NCBI GenBank assembly: GCA_946479895.1
Contig: CAMLHT010000014.1
Span: 1 to 25,254, forward strand
From: an uncultured Gemmatimonadota bacterium
GTDB taxonomy: Bacteria > Gemmatimonadota > Gemmatimonadetes > Gemmatimonadales > Gemmatimonadaceae
DNA: 25,254 nt
Reading direction: 5' to 3'
How positions within the stretch are numbered: the stretch's first letter is position 1; every line of letters starts with the position of its first letter. A program made the position numbers and the translations under genes. Below the pieces are notes generated by a model. The model worked only from the letters and a program-made list of their open reading frames with translations. It made no database searches and was not told where the DNA came from. Below, in pieces: positions 13,980 to 22,511 of this stretch.

Positions 13980-15602
13980 ATGCCGATCAAGAAGATCCTC
14001 GCCATTATCGCGCTGGCCACCCTGGCCGGCTGCGCCCGGAAACCGGCCCGGGTCCCGACGCCGGGCCCGCGCATTCGCACGGACCTCCCGGCGATCACGG
14101 TCATCCCGGCGCCGCGCCAGCTGACGGAGCGGCGTGAGCCCGCGTTCACGATCACGGCCGCCACGTCCATCGTCGCCGACACCGGCAACGGCGAGATGCG
14201 GCGCGCGATCACCGCGCTCACGTCCGTGCTGCGCCCCTCCACCGGCTTCACCCTGCCGGTGGTCAACGCGAACAATCCGGTGCCGGTCGCGCTGCCCGCG
14301 AATCTCGACACGCTGCGACGGAACGCGATCGTGCTGCGGCTGCTGACGTTCATCGCGCCCGATCCGCTCGGAAGCGAGGGCTATTCCATTCGCGTCGATC
14401 GCGACACCGTGCTGATCACCGCCTCGAACGGCGCCGGACTTTTTCACGGCGTGCAGACGCTCCGGCAGCTGCTTCCCGCGGGCATCGAGTCCCACCAGAG
14501 CGCGATCAGGATGGGAACGTGGACGATCCCGGCCGTGACGGTCGAGGACATGCCCACGTACCGGTGGCGCGGCGCGATGCTCGACGTCGCCCGCCACTTC
14601 TTCACCGTCGACGAGGTCAAGCAGGTCATCGACATCCTCGCGCTGTACAAGCTCAACACCCTGCACCTGCACCTGGCCGACGATCAGGGCTGGCGCATCG
14701 AGATCAAGTCGCGGCCCGAGCTGACGGCCATGGGCGCGCCGTCGGAGGTGGGCGGGGGACCGGGCGGATTCTTCACCCAGGCCGACTACAGCGAGATCGT
14801 GCGTTACGCGGGGGAGCACTACGTCACGGTCGTGCCGGAGATCGACATGCCGGCGCACATCAACGCCCTCCTCCTCTCCCACCCGGAGCTGAGCTGCGGG
14901 CGTCGCGCGCCCGCGGTGTACACGGGCATCCAGGTGGGCTTTTCGGCCATCTGTCCCGACAGCGCCGGCACCTACACGCTGCTCGAGGACGTGATCCGGG
15001 AGATCGTCCAGCTCACACCGAGCGGGTATTTCCACATCGGCGGCGACGAGGTGCAGGCCCTCAACGCGACGCAGTACACGACGTTCATCGAGCGCGTGCA
15101 GGCGATCGTCCGGAAGTACGACGCGCGGGTGATCGGCTGGGAAGAGATCGGGAAGGCGCAGCTCGACCCGACGTCGATCATCCAGCAGTGGCAGAGTGAC
15201 TCGCTGAAGGCGGGCGGCAGCCTGCCGAACGACGTCATCGTGTCCGCCGGTCCGCGCCTGTACCTCGACATGAAGTACACGCCGGAGACGGAGCTGGGGC
15301 TCCGCTGGGCGGGCTACATCGACGTGCGGAAGGCGTACGACTGGGACCCGATGGCGAACCTCAAGGGCTTCGCGACGACACGCATCATCGGCATCGAGGC
15401 GCCGATGTGGAGCGAGACGGCGCGGAACATCACGGCCGCGCAGTATCTGCTCATGCCGCGCCTGCCGGCGGTCGCCGAGCTCGCGTGGTCACCGCGCGCG
15501 GTGCGCGGGTGGGACAACTTCCGGCTCCGCCTCGCGGCGCATGGGCCGCGCTGGAACCTGCTGGGGATCAACTACCACCGCGACCCGGCGATTCCCTGGT
15601 AG
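13980..15602 (+). CDS. GH20 beta-N-acetylhexosaminidase lipoprotein
   Basis: A 540-residue envelope glycosidase that removes terminal N-acetylhexosamine residues from chitin-like or peptidoglycan-derived sugars by substrate-assisted catalysis. It has a lipoprotein signal with lipobox LAGC (Cys18), an N-terminal GH20b domain (about 38-190) and the catalytic barrel (about 192-520). The catalytic pair is D356-E357 in HIGGDEV; MLDVARHFF (200-208) and HLHLADDQGWRIEIK (229-243) are further family signatures. The ATG at 13980 is preferred over a TTG at 13974 because AGGA lies 7 bases before it, though both fit. The divergent PP2C gene begins 35 bases away, leaving little room for separate promoters. 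Confidence 0.93.
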   Translation: MPIKKILAIIALATLAGCARKPARVPTPGPRIRTDLPAITVIPAPRQLTERREPAFTITAATSIVADTGNGEMRRAITALTSVLRPSTGFTLPVVNANNPVPVALPANLDTLRRNAIVLRLLTFIAPDPLGSEGYSIRVDRDTVLITASNGAGLFHGVQTLRQLLPAGIESHQSAIRMGTWTIPAVTVEDMPTYRWRGAMLDVARHFFTVDEVKQVIDILALYKLNTLHLHLADDQGWRIEIKSRPELTAMGAPSEVGGGPGGFFTQADYSEIVRYAGEHYVTVVPEIDMPAHINALLLSHPELSCGRRAPAVYTGIQVGFSAICPDSAGTYTLLEDVIREIVQLTPSGYFHIGGDEVQALNATQYTTFIERVQAIVRKYDARVIGWEEIGKAQLDPTSIIQQWQSDSLKAGGSLPNDVIVSAGPRLYLDMKYTPETELGLRWAGYIDVRKAYDWDPMANLKGFATTRIIGIEAPMWSETARNITAAQYLLMPRLPAVAELAWSPRAVRGWDNFRLRLAAHGPRWNLLGINYHRDPAIPW

Positions 15603-15624
15603 CGTGGAGGCTGGCGAGCCCAAC

Positions 15625-15651
15625 GGGGGACGCGCAGATTAGCCGTCCCCC
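15625..15651 (+). promoter_or_regulatory. Hairpin touching the start codon of the cNMP-binding gene
   Basis: GGGGGACG (15625-15632) pairs perfectly with CGTCCCCC (15644-15651) across an 11-base loop. The right arm ends at the base before the ATG at 15652, and no ribosome binding site is seen outside the hairpin. It may terminate the GH20 transcript, limit translation of the next gene, or both. Confidence 0.45.
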
Positions 15652-16131
15652 ATGCGCCTCTCGTTACTGCATCTGCGACCGCTGCCGGAGCGCGTCGCCA
15701 AGCTCAGGGACGTTCCCCTTTTCGCGTCGCTGAACAAGCGCGAGCTGTCGACCGTCGGCCGGCTGCTGCACGAGCGCGAGTACAAGGCGGGCGAAGTGAT
15801 CTTCGACGAGGGCGAGGAAGGGCAGGCGCTCTACGTGGTGTTCTCCGGTGAGGTCGTCATCGCGCGGAAATCCCGCCCCGACACGCCGCTCGCCGAGCTC
15901 GGGCCGGGCGACTTCTTCGGCGATCTCGCGCTGATCGACAGCGCTCCCCGCGCGGCCCAGGCTCGCGCCGGCACCGACTGCCTGCTCGGCGTGCTGTTCC
16001 GCGCCGACTTCCACAGCATTCTCGAGACCGACCCGCGCACCGGCTCCCGGCTCTACCAGCAGCTCGCGCGACACGTGGGCCGGTTGCTGCGCGAGACGGT
16101 ACTGGGCGCCCGCGGAGACCACTACCTGTGA
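15652..16131 (+). CDS. Cyclic nucleotide-binding domain protein (no DNA-binding domain)
   Basis: A 159-residue protein consisting almost entirely of a CRP-like cyclic nucleotide-binding domain (about 18-135). The beta-roll shows YKAGEVIFDEGEEGQALYVV and the phosphate-binding cassette GDFFGDLALIDSAPRAAQ (86-103) with Arg100; the usual Glu of FGE is Asp91. There is no helix-turn-helix after the domain, so it is not a transcription factor of the CRP type. The GTG of the following membrane protein overlaps its stop (GTGA at 16128-16131), which argues for coupled translation and a joint function, for example nucleotide-controlled gating of that protein (inference). Confidence 0.87.
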   Translation: MRLSLLHLRPLPERVAKLRDVPLFASLNKRELSTVGRLLHEREYKAGEVIFDEGEEGQALYVVFSGEVVIARKSRPDTPLAELGPGDFFGDLALIDSAPRAAQARAGTDCLLGVLFRADFHSILETDPRTGSRLYQQLARHVGRLLRETVLGARGDHYL

Positions 16132-17336
16132 GCGAGCGGGCGAGCGAGCAGGTGACCGCGCCCGTGCCTACGGTGCCCGCGGTCCGCCGGGACAGCGCCG
16201 TGCTGTTCAATCCCGTCGAGCTGCCGCGCTCGTCGGGCTCGGGCCCGCTGGTCTGGCTGGCCATCATCGGCACCACTTGCCTGCTGCTCTTCCTGCTGCA
16301 GAAGGTCCTCTGGGTCGTTTTGCCGTTCCTCCTCGCGCTGATCCTGTACTACCTGCTGTATCCGGTGCTCACCTGGCTGATGTATCGCGGCCTCGCGCGG
16401 AGCACGTCGGCGGCCGTGGTGATGGCGGCACTTGCCGCGTTGCTCGTCGTGACCGGCATCATCCTGCTGCCACGCGCCCTGGAGCACATGCTCGACTGGC
16501 AGGCCTCGAGCATGCGGTACATCGACGGCGGCGTCGCGTTCGTCGACCGGACGCTGCGGAGTCTCGAGCGCGCCTGGCCGTATCTCGCGCAGGCGCGCGT
16601 CGCCGATTCGACCCGCGAGCGCCTCGCGCACCTGACCGGCAACGCCGAGCAGTACCTGCGGCCGCTGGTGATGGCGATCGCCGCGTGGACGCCGTCGCTC
16701 CTGCTGGCGCCGTTCCTCGCGTTCTTCTTCCTCCGCGACGGCGGCAAGGTGGAGCGCATGCTGGCGGCCGCCGTGCCGAACGCCTTCTTCGAGAAGACGC
16801 TCTACCTCATGCACCAGGTCGACCGGACGACCCGCGCGTACTTCGTCGGCCTGATGCAGCTCACGGTGCTTGACACCATCACGCTCGCCGTCGGCCTCCG
16901 GATCATCGGCATGCCGTCGCCACTGCTGCTCGGGCTGCTCTGCGCCGTGCTGGCCTGGCTGCCGTACTTCGGGTCGATCGCCGGCGGGCTGATCGTCGTT
17001 CTCGTAACGGCGACCGACTTCCCCAGCCAGCCGCAGATGGTCTACGCCGCGGTGGCGCTCTTCATCATCGTGCGCGGCCTGGACGACTTCGTCTACATGC
17101 CGATGACGATCGGCAAGAGCCTGCACATGCACCCGGTGATCACGGTCATGATGCTGTTCATCGGCGGGGCGGTGGCGGGCGTGTCCGGCCTGATGCTCGC
17201 CCTCCCGCTGCTCGGCGTGGTCATGGTGATCGGGGGGACGATCGGCCGCATCGTCACCGACGACCGGCTGATGGCGCGCTACCGGCACGGGAAGATGCTC
17301 CGGGAAAAGCGCGCGAGTGCCGACCTGGTCGCGTAG
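16128..17336 (+). CDS. AI-2E family membrane protein (YhhQ/PerM-TqsA-like)
   Basis: A 402-residue multi-pass membrane protein of the AI-2E family (PF01594). Hydrophobic helices are visible at about 42-75, 88-112, 180-205 and in the block 235-370; the typical core elements [27 protein letters not shown] and [15 protein letters not shown] are present. Members include ion/proton exchangers and permeases; despite the family name, transport of autoinducer-2 is shown for few of them, so the substrate is open. The GTG start at 16128 overlaps the stop of the cNMP-binding gene by 4 bases. The N-terminal 40 residues are polar and lie in the cytoplasm. Confidence 0.87.
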   Translation: MSERASEQVTAPVPTVPAVRRDSAVLFNPVELPRSSGSGPLVWLAIIGTTCLLLFLLQKVLWVVLPFLLALILYYLLYPVLTWLMYRGLARSTSAAVVMAALAALLVVTGIILLPRALEHMLDWQASSMRYIDGGVAFVDRTLRSLERAWPYLAQARVADSTRERLAHLTGNAEQYLRPLVMAIAAWTPSLLLAPFLAFFFLRDGGKVERMLAAAVPNAFFEKTLYLMHQVDRTTRAYFVGLMQLTVLDTITLAVGLRIIGMPSPLLLGLLCAVLAWLPYFGSIAGGLIVVLVTATDFPSQPQMVYAAVALFIIVRGLDDFVYMPMTIGKSLHMHPVITVMMLFIGGAVAGVSGLMLALPLLGVVMVIGGTIGRIVTDDRLMARYRHGKMLREKRASADLVA

Positions 17337-17345
17337 CTTCACCAC

Positions 17346-17948
17346 ATGGTGAAACCGCCAGAGCCGGTCTTCTTCGAGACGCCCGCCGCCTTCCGCGCCT
17401 GGCTGAAGAAGCATCACGCGCGCGAGACGGAGCTGTGGATGGGCTACTGGAAGAAGATCTCCGGCAAGCCGGGCCTCACCTACAAGGTCGCGCTCGACGA
17501 GGCGCTGTGCTGGGGCTGGATCGACGGGATCGTGAAGTCCATCGACGGGCACAGCTACATGCAGCGATGGACGCCGCGAAAGAAGGACAGCCACTGGAGC
17601 CTCGTGAACGTGCGCCGGTTCGGCGAGCTGGAAGCCGAGGGCCGCGTCGCCCCGCCCGGCCGGGCCGCGTTCGAGCGGCGGACGCCCGAGCGCACCGGCC
17701 GGGCCTCGTTCGAGTCGCCCCCGCAGGAATTCACGCCGGAGCAGGAACGGAAGCTCAAGGCGAACCGGAAGGCATGGCAGTTCTTCGAGTCGACGCCAGC
17801 GGGATACAAGCGGACGGTGAAATTCTGGGTGACGCAGGCAAAGCAGGCTGCGACGCGGGAACGCCGCCTGGATCGCCTGATCGAGTGCTCGGCGAAGGGG
17901 GAGCGGCTGCCGCAATTCACCAGCGCGCCTTCGGGCGGGAAGCGCTAG
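17346..17948 (+). CDS. YdeI/OmpD-associated family protein
   Basis: A 200-residue cytoplasmic protein. The N-terminal part ([29 protein letters not shown], then [13 protein letters not shown]) and the C-terminal helical part ([20 protein letters not shown], then [19 protein letters not shown]) are characteristic of the YdeI/OmdA-like family (PF13376 in the C-terminal part). Its biochemical role is not known; some members are linked to resistance to antimicrobial peptides or bacteriocins. The same C-terminal domain recurs in the gene at 19548-20168. The ATG is spanned by a short inverted repeat (17338-17353). The gene starts 9 bases after the AI-2E stop, so it is probably in that operon. Confidence 0.85.
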   Translation: MVKPPEPVFFETPAAFRAWLKKHHARETELWMGYWKKISGKPGLTYKVALDEALCWGWIDGIVKSIDGHSYMQRWTPRKKDSHWSLVNVRRFGELEAEGRVAPPGRAAFERRTPERTGRASFESPPQEFTPEQERKLKANRKAWQFFESTPAGYKRTVKFWVTQAKQAATRERRLDRLIECSAKGERLPQFTSAPSGGKR

Positions 17949-18019
17949 ATGTATTCCGGGGTACAGGAGAAGACGGCCACTGGCAGCTCGCCAGCCGCTT
18001 CACCGACAACGAGAGTCCC

Positions 18020-18622
18020 ATGAACCTTCCGCTGATCACCCTCGCCCTCGGGTCCGCGCTCGCCGCGCCGAAGCCCGCGCCGCTCGACACCGCCGTCTTC
18101 GCCGGCGGATGCTTCTGGGGAGTCGAAGCCGTGTTCGAGCACGTGAAGGGCGTGCGTGACGTCGTCTCCGGATACGCCGGGGGCCGGTCCGCCTCGCCTA
18201 CATATGAAGAGGTGGGGAGCGGCGAGACCGGACACGCCGAATCGGTGCAGGTCGTCTACGATCCGGCCATCGTCACCTACGCGACGCTGATGCGCGTGTT
18301 CTTCTCGGTCGCGCACGACGCGACGCAGCTCAACCGGCAGGGGCCCGACGTCGGTCCGCAGTACCGGTCGGCAATCTTCTTCCGGAACGAGACGCAGCGG
18401 AAGGAGGCGGAGGCCTACATCGCGCAGCTGACGAAGGCACGGTACTATCGCGCGCCGATCGTCACCGAAGTGGCGCCGCTCGACCGGTTCCATCCGGCGG
18501 AGGGGTACCATCAGGACTACATGGCGCGGCATCCGAACGATCCCTACATCGTGTATCACGACCGGCCGAAGGTCGAGAACCTGCGGAAGGGATTCCCCGA
18601 GCTCTACAGCGAGAGGCGATGA
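18020..18622 (+). CDS. msrA: Exported peptide methionine-S-sulfoxide reductase
   Basis: A 200-residue MsrA that reduces methionine-S-sulfoxide in oxidised proteins. The catalytic motif GGCFWG places the nucleophile at Cys31; [21 protein letters not shown] and the [12 protein letters not shown] end region fit the family. The first 16 residues ([16 protein letters not shown]) look like a signal peptide, so the enzyme probably repairs envelope proteins. Cys31 is the only cysteine in the whole protein, so it lacks the usual resolving cysteine and would need an outside reductant or glutathione-like thiol (inference). The ATG at 18020 is chosen for the signal peptide; the frame stays open upstream. 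The next gene starts inside its stop codon (ATGA at 18619-18622). Confidence 0.93.
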   Translation: MNLPLITLALGSALAAPKPAPLDTAVFAGGCFWGVEAVFEHVKGVRDVVSGYAGGRSASPTYEEVGSGETGHAESVQVVYDPAIVTYATLMRVFFSVAHDATQLNRQGPDVGPQYRSAIFFRNETQRKEAEAYIAQLTKARYYRAPIVTEVAPLDRFHPAEGYHQDYMARHPNDPYIVYHDRPKVENLRKGFPELYSERR

Positions 18623-19110
18623 GCCGCTCGCGCGGCCCGGGCCCCAACGTGAAGTTCCCGCCGCCGATCCTCTTCGCGGCGGGCTTCTTCGCGGGGTGGC
18701 TCCTCGACCGCCGCGCGCTCCACCTCTGGCCGGACGTGCCGCGGCCGCTGGCCCGCGCGCTCGACGTCGCCGGCTGGCTTCTCGTCGCCGGCGGGCTGGC
18801 GCTCACCTACTGGGGCATCGCGACGTTCCGGCGCCTGAGGACATCGGTGTATCCGAATCGTGACGCGTCGACGCTCGTGAACGAGGGACCGTACCGGTTC
18901 ACCCGGAACCCGATGTACTCGGGGCTCACGGTCGCCTACGTGGGAGGCTCGATCGTCATCGGGTCGGTCTGGCCGCTGCTGCACCTGCCGCTCGTGCTGG
19001 CGCTCCTCTATGTGCTCGTGATCGCGCGCGAGGAGCGGCATCTCACCGAAGCCTTCGGCGATTCGTACCGCGACTATCAGCGCCGGGTGGGGCGCTGGCT
19101 CACCTTGTGA
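18619..19110 (+). CDS. Isoprenylcysteine methyltransferase-like membrane protein
   Basis: A 163-residue membrane protein of the ICMT/PEMT-like group. Hydrophobic helices lie at about 15-30, 48-66, 96-115 and 118-137. The cofactor-binding signature is visible as [15 protein letters not shown] (about 88-102) and the C-terminal [23 protein letters not shown] (137-159), which bind S-adenosylmethionine in this fold. Bacterial members methylate lipids or small molecules rather than prenylated proteins; the substrate here is unknown. The start overlaps the msrA stop by 4 bases, indicating coupled translation with the methionine sulfoxide reductase. Confidence 0.88.
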   Translation: MSRSRGPGPNVKFPPPILFAAGFFAGWLLDRRALHLWPDVPRPLARALDVAGWLLVAGGLALTYWGIATFRRLRTSVYPNRDASTLVNEGPYRFTRNPMYSGLTVAYVGGSIVIGSVWPLLHLPLVLALLYVLVIAREERHLTEAFGDSYRDYQRRVGRWLTL

Positions 19111-19116
19111 GCGGGC

Positions 19117-19434
19117 CTACTCGCAGACCACGCGGGCCGCGCCGGGGTTGAGCCGCAACCCGCGCTGGTTGCGGGTCACGTAGGCCTCGCGCAGCGTGGC
19201 CGTGGTGCCCGTCACGGCGGGGTCGATCGTCAGCTGCGTCAGGCGGTTGGGGTCGGCGGTGCCGACGAGCCGGCCGCTGATGTAGATGTCGTAGATGCGG
19301 TTGGTGTTGTTGTTGACGACGACGTACCGGTTCGTGCACTCGCGCTCCGGCGGCAGCGTGGAGCCGCGAACATGGCTCCGGTGGCAGCCGGTGACGACGG
19401 CGAGGGCGAGGATGGCGAAAGCAGGGGTGCGCAA
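19117..19434 (-). CDS. Small lipoprotein of unknown function
   Basis: A 105-residue protein read from a TTG at 19434, with GGAG (19442-19445) 7 bases upstream. Residues 1-17 form a lipoprotein signal with the lipobox VVTGC. The mature part is beta-rich (RYVVVNNNTNRIYDIYISG, then RLVGTADPNRLTQLTIDP) and ends in a Cys-containing segment (AARVVCE), so Cys near residue 52 and the last Cys could form a disulfide. I do not recognise a family. The frame is open upstream to 19542, but that part has no signal peptide and crosses the palindrome at 19463-19474. It converges on the methyltransferase gene with only 6 bases between stops. Confidence 0.7.
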   Translation of the reverse strand: MRTPAFAILALAVVTGCHRSHVRGSTLPPERECTNRYVVVNNNTNRIYDIYISGRLVGTADPNRLTQLTIDPAVTGTTATLREAYVTRNQRGLRLNPGAARVVCE

Positions 19435-19462
19435 CGGACGGCTCCAGTCGAGTCTCCGAATG

Positions 19463-19474
19463 TTTGTATACAAA
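19463..19474. promoter_or_regulatory. Perfect 12-bp palindrome TTTGTATACAAA in a divergent gap
   Basis: An AT-rich perfect palindrome in the 113-base gap between the small lipoprotein gene (minus, start 19434) and the DUF1801 gene (plus, start 19548). It contains TATACA on both strands. It could be a dimeric repressor operator or overlapping -10 elements. No convincing -35 was found at the right spacing on either strand. Confidence 0.45.
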
Positions 19475-19547
19475 ATCGCGAACGTGCAAGGGCCTTTCGT
19501 CGATTCCTTCGAGCGGTAAGTTCGGCGGCTGACCTTCGCCACCGATC

Positions 19548-20168
19548 ATGGGAACGAGAGACCCGCGCGTCGACGCTTACATCGCCAGACAGGCGCCATT
19601 CGCCCAGCCGATCCTGCGACGGATCCGGGACACGATTCACGAGGCGGATCCCGGGATCGACGAGGACATCAAGTGGGGCGCGCCGGCATTCATGCACAAG
19701 GGCATCGTGTGCATCATGGCGGGATTCAAGGCACACGCGGCGGTCAACTTCTGGAAGGGCGCGCTGATCACGGGATCGAAGGCGCGTCGAGCGACGGACG
19801 ACAAGGGCATGGGACAGCTGGGGCGGCTCACGAGCGTCGCCGACCTCCCGCCGAAGAAGACGCTCATCGGCTACGTGAAGGCCGCCATCAAGCTGAACGA
19901 GGGCGGGGTGCCCACACCGAACCGCGGGAAGGATGCGCCCGCCCGGCGTCTGCCGGTGCGGACGCCGCCGTCGCTGGCTGCCGCGCTCAGGCGCAATGCG
20001 AAGGCGCGGAAGACCTTCGAGAACTTCTCGGCGAGCCACAAGCGCGAGTACATCGAGTGGATCAGCGAGGCGAAGACGCCGGAAACGCGTGATCGCCGCA
20101 TCGAGCAGGCCCTGGGCTGGCTGGCGGACGGAAAGCCGCGGAACTGGAAGTACATGAAGCAGCGGTGA
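19548..20168 (+). CDS. DUF1801 plus YdeI/OmdA domain protein
   Basis: A 206-residue cytoplasmic protein joining two small domains. The DUF1801 domain (about 8-118) has ILRRIRDTIHEADPGIDEDIKWGAPAFMHKG and NFWKGALI; the C-terminal YdeI/OmdA-like domain (about 145-200) has LRRNAKARKTFENFSASHKREYIEWI and TRDRRIEQAL, closely resembling the end of the protein at 17346-17948. Function is not established for either domain. The ATG start lies after an AT-rich promoter-like region with the palindrome at 19463-19474. The gene is followed after 81 bases by another DUF1801 protein. Confidence 0.87.
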   Translation: MGTRDPRVDAYIARQAPFAQPILRRIRDTIHEADPGIDEDIKWGAPAFMHKGIVCIMAGFKAHAAVNFWKGALITGSKARRATDDKGMGQLGRLTSVADLPPKKTLIGYVKAAIKLNEGGVPTPNRGKDAPARRLPVRTPPSLAAALRRNAKARKTFENFSASHKREYIEWISEAKTPETRDRRIEQALGWLADGKPRNWKYMKQR

Positions 20169-20249
20169 TCCAGGTCCGATTTCGGGCCAGCAACCGGACC
20201 GCGGCTGGATCGTCCTCTGGATACCCCAGCGACGACCCGAGGCGCCCGG

Positions 20250-20699
20250 ATGCAGAACAAGGCCGCGACCACCGCCGACGAATATCTCCAGGCCCTGCCG
20301 GATGACCGGCGCGAGGCGTTGTCCAGCGTGCGCGCCATCGTCCGGAAGCACCTTCCCCAGGGCTACGCGGAGTTCGTGAGCTGGGGGATGCTCAACTACG
20401 GCGTCCCGCTGTCGCGCTTTCCGAATACGTACAACGGCCAGCCGCTCTGCTACGCGGCCCTCGCCGCCCAGAAGAACTACTGCTCGCTGTACCTGATGTC
20501 GGTGTACGGCGACAAGCAGCACGAGGCGCGACTGCGCGAGGGGTTTGCCGCGGCGGGCAAGAGGCTCGACATGGGCAAGTCGTGCGTCCGCTTCCGCTCA
20601 TCCGACGACCTGCCGCTCGACGTGGTGGGCGAGCTGATCGCCTCGATCCCGGTCGAGAAGTGGATCGCGGTCTACGAGAAGAGCAGAAAGCGGCGATAG
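20250..20699 (+). CDS. DUF1801 domain protein
   Basis: A 149-residue cytoplasmic protein made of a single DUF1801 domain (about 8-140). Signature parts are ADEYLQALPDDRREALSSVR, EFVSWGMLNYGVPLSRF and the C-terminal FRSSDDLPLDVVGELIASIPVEKWI. The family adopts a small alpha/beta fold of unknown biochemical role and is often found in soil bacteria in several copies. It shares only the general fold with the N-terminal domain of the preceding gene, so a recent duplication is not evident. The gap 20169-20249 shows no clear signal. Confidence 0.85.
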   Translation: MQNKAATTADEYLQALPDDRREALSSVRAIVRKHLPQGYAEFVSWGMLNYGVPLSRFPNTYNGQPLCYAALAAQKNYCSLYLMSVYGDKQHEARLREGFAAAGKRLDMGKSCVRFRSSDDLPLDVVGELIASIPVEKWIAVYEKSRKRR

Positions 20700-20718
20700 C
20701 GGGAGAGACTAGCCGAAC

Positions 20719-20747
20719 TTGCCGCCGGGACGGGTGCGGCCGATGAT
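20719..20747 (+). promoter_or_regulatory. Candidate promoter of the M28 peptidase gene
   Basis: TTGCCG (20719-20724) and GATGAT (20742-20747) are 17 bases apart; each matches four of six bases of the sigma-70 consensus. The ATG at 20773 is 25 bases after the -10 box, which gives a very short leader. No ribosome binding site is visible before this ATG, in line with a short-leader transcript. Confidence 0.3.
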
Positions 20748-20772
20748 TAGCCATCCCTCACCCACGACACTC

Positions 20773-22497
20773 ATGGTGCGTCGCACTCTCGTCATCACCT
20801 CCCTGGCGGCGCTCGTCGGCTGCCGTGCATCGGCCGACAAGGCCGGCGATTCCACCGTCGCCTCCTCTCCCGCGCTAGCCGCGGCCGCCGAGTCCATTTC
20901 GGCCGAGTCCATGCTCCAGCACATCCGGAACCTCGCCGCGGATTCCATGGAAGGGCGCGGTCCCGGAACGGTCGGCGAGACGCGGGCCGTCGCCTACCTC
21001 GAGAATCAGTTCAAGGCGCTCGGACTCCAGCCGGGCAATCCGGACGGCTCGTACACACAGAAGGTCGAGATGATCGGCTACACGCCGCATCCGACGGCGT
21101 CGTTCACGGCGGGCGGCCGGAGCATCCCGCTGCGCTTCCCCGACGACTATGTCGCGACGGCCCGGCACAACCGTCCGGAGACGAAGGTGGAGGGCTCCGA
21201 CATCGTCTTCGTCGGGTACGGCGTCGAGGCGCCCGAGTACGGGTGGGACGACTACAAGGGCGTCGACGTGAAGGGCAAGACGATCCTCATGCTCATCAAC
21301 GACCCCGCGGTCCCCGCGCCGGGCTGGACGCCGAAAGGCGGCGAGACGACCGCCGAGGACATGGAGCACCTCGACTCGACGATGTTCCGCGGCAAGGCGA
21401 TGACGTACTACGGTCGCTGGACCTACAAGTACGAGGAAGCGACCCGCAAGGGCGCGGCCGCCGTGTTCATCATCCATGAGACGGTACCCGCCGCGTACGG
21501 CTGGAACGTCGTCCGGTCGAGCAACTCGATCGAAGCCCTCGACGTGATTTCACCCGACGCGGAGCGCCGGGTACCGGTCGAGGGCTGGATCACCCTCGAC
21601 AAGGCGAAGCAGCTCTTCGCCGCCGCGGGCCAGAACTTCGATTCGCTTCACCGGCTGGCGATCACGAAGGATTTCCGTCCGGTGGCCCTGAACGCGAAGG
21701 CCAGTGTCACGGTGAAGACCGACGTCCGCCGCATCGACTCGAAGAACGTCGTGGCGAAGCTGGAGGGCGCGGGAAAGAAGGACGAGTACGTCGTGTACAG
21801 CGCGCACTGGGATCACCTGGGGAAGGGCACCGGGCCCGGGGACCAGATCTACAACGGGGCGCTCGACAACGCGTCCGGGGTCGCGACGGTGCTCGAGATC
21901 GCGAAGGCCTTCACGAAGGCGGCGGAGAAGCCCAGCCGCTCGATCCTCTTCCTGATGGTCACGGCCGAAGAGAAGGGGCTGCTCGGCGCGAAGTACTACG
22001 CGGAGAATCCGCTGTACCCCCTCGCGAAGACGGTGGCGAACATCAACGTCGACGGCGTCAATCAGTGGGGGAAGACGACCGACTTCACCGTGGTGGGACT
22101 CGGCAACTCGACGCTTGACGACGTGTTGACGGGCGTCCTCAAGGGTGACGGGCGCACCGTTCGTCCGGATCCGGAGCCGGAGAAGGGCTTCTATTACCGG
22201 TCGGACCATTTCGAGTTCGCCAAGAAGGGCGTGCCGGCGCTCGATCCGGATGCCGGCGTCACGTATGCCGGCAAGGACACGGCGTACGGCATGACGAAGC
22301 GCAACGAGTACAACGACAGGGACTACCACCAGCCGACGGACGAAGTGAAGGCCGACTGGGACCTGAGCGGCGCGGTGGACGACGCGCGCGTGCTGTTCAA
22401 GGTCGGCTACCTGGTCGCCCAGCGCGACGCGCTGCCCGAGTGGCGCCAGGGGAACGAGTTCAAGGCGAAGCGGGACTCGATGCTGAGGAAGCCCTGA
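20773..22497 (+). CDS. M28 family zinc aminopeptidase lipoprotein
   Basis: A 574-residue exported metallopeptidase that trims peptides from the N-terminus. A lipoprotein signal with lipobox ALVGC (Cys17) is followed by a linker, a large N-terminal part with a protease-associated-like insert (about 140-300) and the M28 catalytic domain (about 322-550). Zinc ligands and catalytic residues are visible: H345 and D347 in SAHWDHLG, D365 in GALDNASG, E399-E400 in VTAEEKG, D427 in NINVDGV and H519 in YHQPTDE. The ATG at 20773 is chosen because the signal peptide begins there; the frame reaches back to 20719. It likely works with the S9 peptidase in envelope peptide use (inference). Confidence 0.92.
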   Translation: MVRRTLVITSLAALVGCRASADKAGDSTVASSPALAAAAESISAESMLQHIRNLAADSMEGRGPGTVGETRAVAYLENQFKALGLQPGNPDGSYTQKVEMIGYTPHPTASFTAGGRSIPLRFPDDYVATARHNRPETKVEGSDIVFVGYGVEAPEYGWDDYKGVDVKGKTILMLINDPAVPAPGWTPKGGETTAEDMEHLDSTMFRGKAMTYYGRWTYKYEEATRKGAAAVFIIHETVPAAYGWNVVRSSNSIEALDVISPDAERRVPVEGWITLDKAKQLFAAAGQNFDSLHRLAITKDFRPVALNAKASVTVKTDVRRIDSKNVVAKLEGAGKKDEYVVYSAHWDHLGKGTGPGDQIYNGALDNASGVATVLEIAKAFTKAAEKPSRSILFLMVTAEEKGLLGAKYYAENPLYPLAKTVANINVDGVNQWGKTTDFTVVGLGNSTLDDVLTGVLKGDGRTVRPDPEPEKGFYYRSDHFEFAKKGVPALDPDAGVTYAGKDTAYGMTKRNEYNDRDYHQPTDEVKADWDLSGAVDDARVLFKVGYLVAQRDALPEWRQGNEFKAKRDSMLRKP

Positions 22498-22511
22498 TCT
22501 GACCTCGTGGT

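Noticed and set aside
16128..17336. Quorum-sensing transporter
   Set aside because: Only the family name suggests it; no luxS or lsr genes are nearby, and the family is functionally mixed.
17338..17353. Inverted repeat TTCACC-ACAT-GGTGAA across a start codon as an operator
   Set aside because: Arms of 6 bases at a start codon can arise by chance, and nothing else supports regulation there.
16122..17915. Long minus-strand open frame opposite the AI-2E and YdeI genes
   Set aside because: It spans two well-supported genes and has the same antisense composition as other shadow frames.
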